7,393 nt of DNA, taken from the NCBI GenBank assembly GCA_030673585.1, contig DAOVIU010000045.1, positions 1-7,393 of the forward strand. The letters are read 5' to 3'. Of the stretch, positions 7,316 through 7,393 are shown one piece after another (position 1 is the first letter of the stretch; each line of letters starts with the position of its first letter). Source of the DNA: Pseudomonadota bacterium. GTDB taxonomy: Bacteria > Desulfobacterota > BSN033 > G020346125. A model generated the notes under the pieces. It was not told the origin of the DNA, made no database searches, and was given only the letters and a program-made list of their open reading frames with translations. A program made the position numbers and the translations under genes.

Positions 7316-7393
7316 ATGAATACGAAAGAGGATCTACGGAGGATTTTGACGAGGATCGACGGGAGGGGTTACAAGGGCTATAAGGATATCAAG
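7316..7393 (+). CDS. Probable ABC-class ATPase (PF09818-like), N-terminal fragment cut by window edge
   Basis: Only 26 codons are visible from the ATG at 7316 and the frame is open to the window end. The residues RRILTRIDGRGYKGYKDIK resemble, from memory, the start of the predicted ATPases of the ABC class (PF09818), large soluble P-loop proteins of unclear role; the P-loop would lie beyond the window. No strong Shine-Dalgarno is present: GCGAG is the nearest purine stretch. An 8-nt direct repeat, GCGAGTTC (7294-7301 and 7308-7315), ends at the ATG. The ATG at 7306 is in another frame and stops within the window. A near-consensus promoter lies about 75 nt upstream. Product assignment rests on a short N-terminus and is tentative. 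Confidence 0.65.
   Translation, partial: MNTKEDLRRILTRIDGRGYKGYKDIK

Overview
The window carries conserved bacterial housekeeping genes: the methyl cycle, PAP turnover, phospholipid head-group transfer and the MEP isoprenoid pathway. Shine-Dalgarno sites are strong and purine-rich, and GTG and TTG starts are used. The MetK variant ([12 protein letters not shown]), the archaeal/Thermotoga-like AhcY class and the COG0645/COG2187 kinase pair suggest a deltaproteobacterial (Desulfobacterota-like) or related, perhaps uncultivated, lineage. That placement is inferred from memory of protein families and is not tested here.

Layout. Positions 2-553 (+) hold the C-terminal half of metK, followed after 18 nt by ahcY (572-1897, +), so SAM synthesis and S-adenosylhomocysteine removal are co-transcribed. 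ahcY overlaps tail-to-tail by 21 nt with a leftward HAL2/CysQ-type 3'(2'),5'-bisphosphate nucleotidase (1877-2848, -). A 488-nt divergent gap (2849-3336) follows. It is packed with degenerate, phase-locked 7-mer and 8-mer repeats and ends in a consensus sigma-70 promoter for a CDP-alcohol phosphatidyltransferase (3337-3948, +). That gene nearly touches, tail-to-tail, a leftward three-gene operon: COG0645 P-loop kinase (about 6691-6086), COG2187 APH-like kinase (6076-5057) and ispG (5023-3962). A second divergent gap (about 6692-7315) holds more in-phase 7-, 8- and 9-mer repeats, a dispersed 10-mer and a near-consensus promoter for a rightward gene whose first 26 codons resemble the ABC-class ATPase family PF09818.

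Non-coding DNA is unevenly spread. Gene ends that converge overlap or nearly touch, while both divergent gaps are long and full of short-period repeats. The most unusual coding feature is the COG0645 kinase: its P-loop is open and in frame, but no ATG, GTG or TTG precedes it. The best-placed initiation codon is an AUC 7 nt after an AGGAGG, and the invariant P-loop glycine before lysine is tryptophan. I see no transposon, CRISPR array, tRNA, rRNA or riboswitch. No clear new defence or biosynthetic system is evident; the repeat islands and the kinase pair are the best leads.
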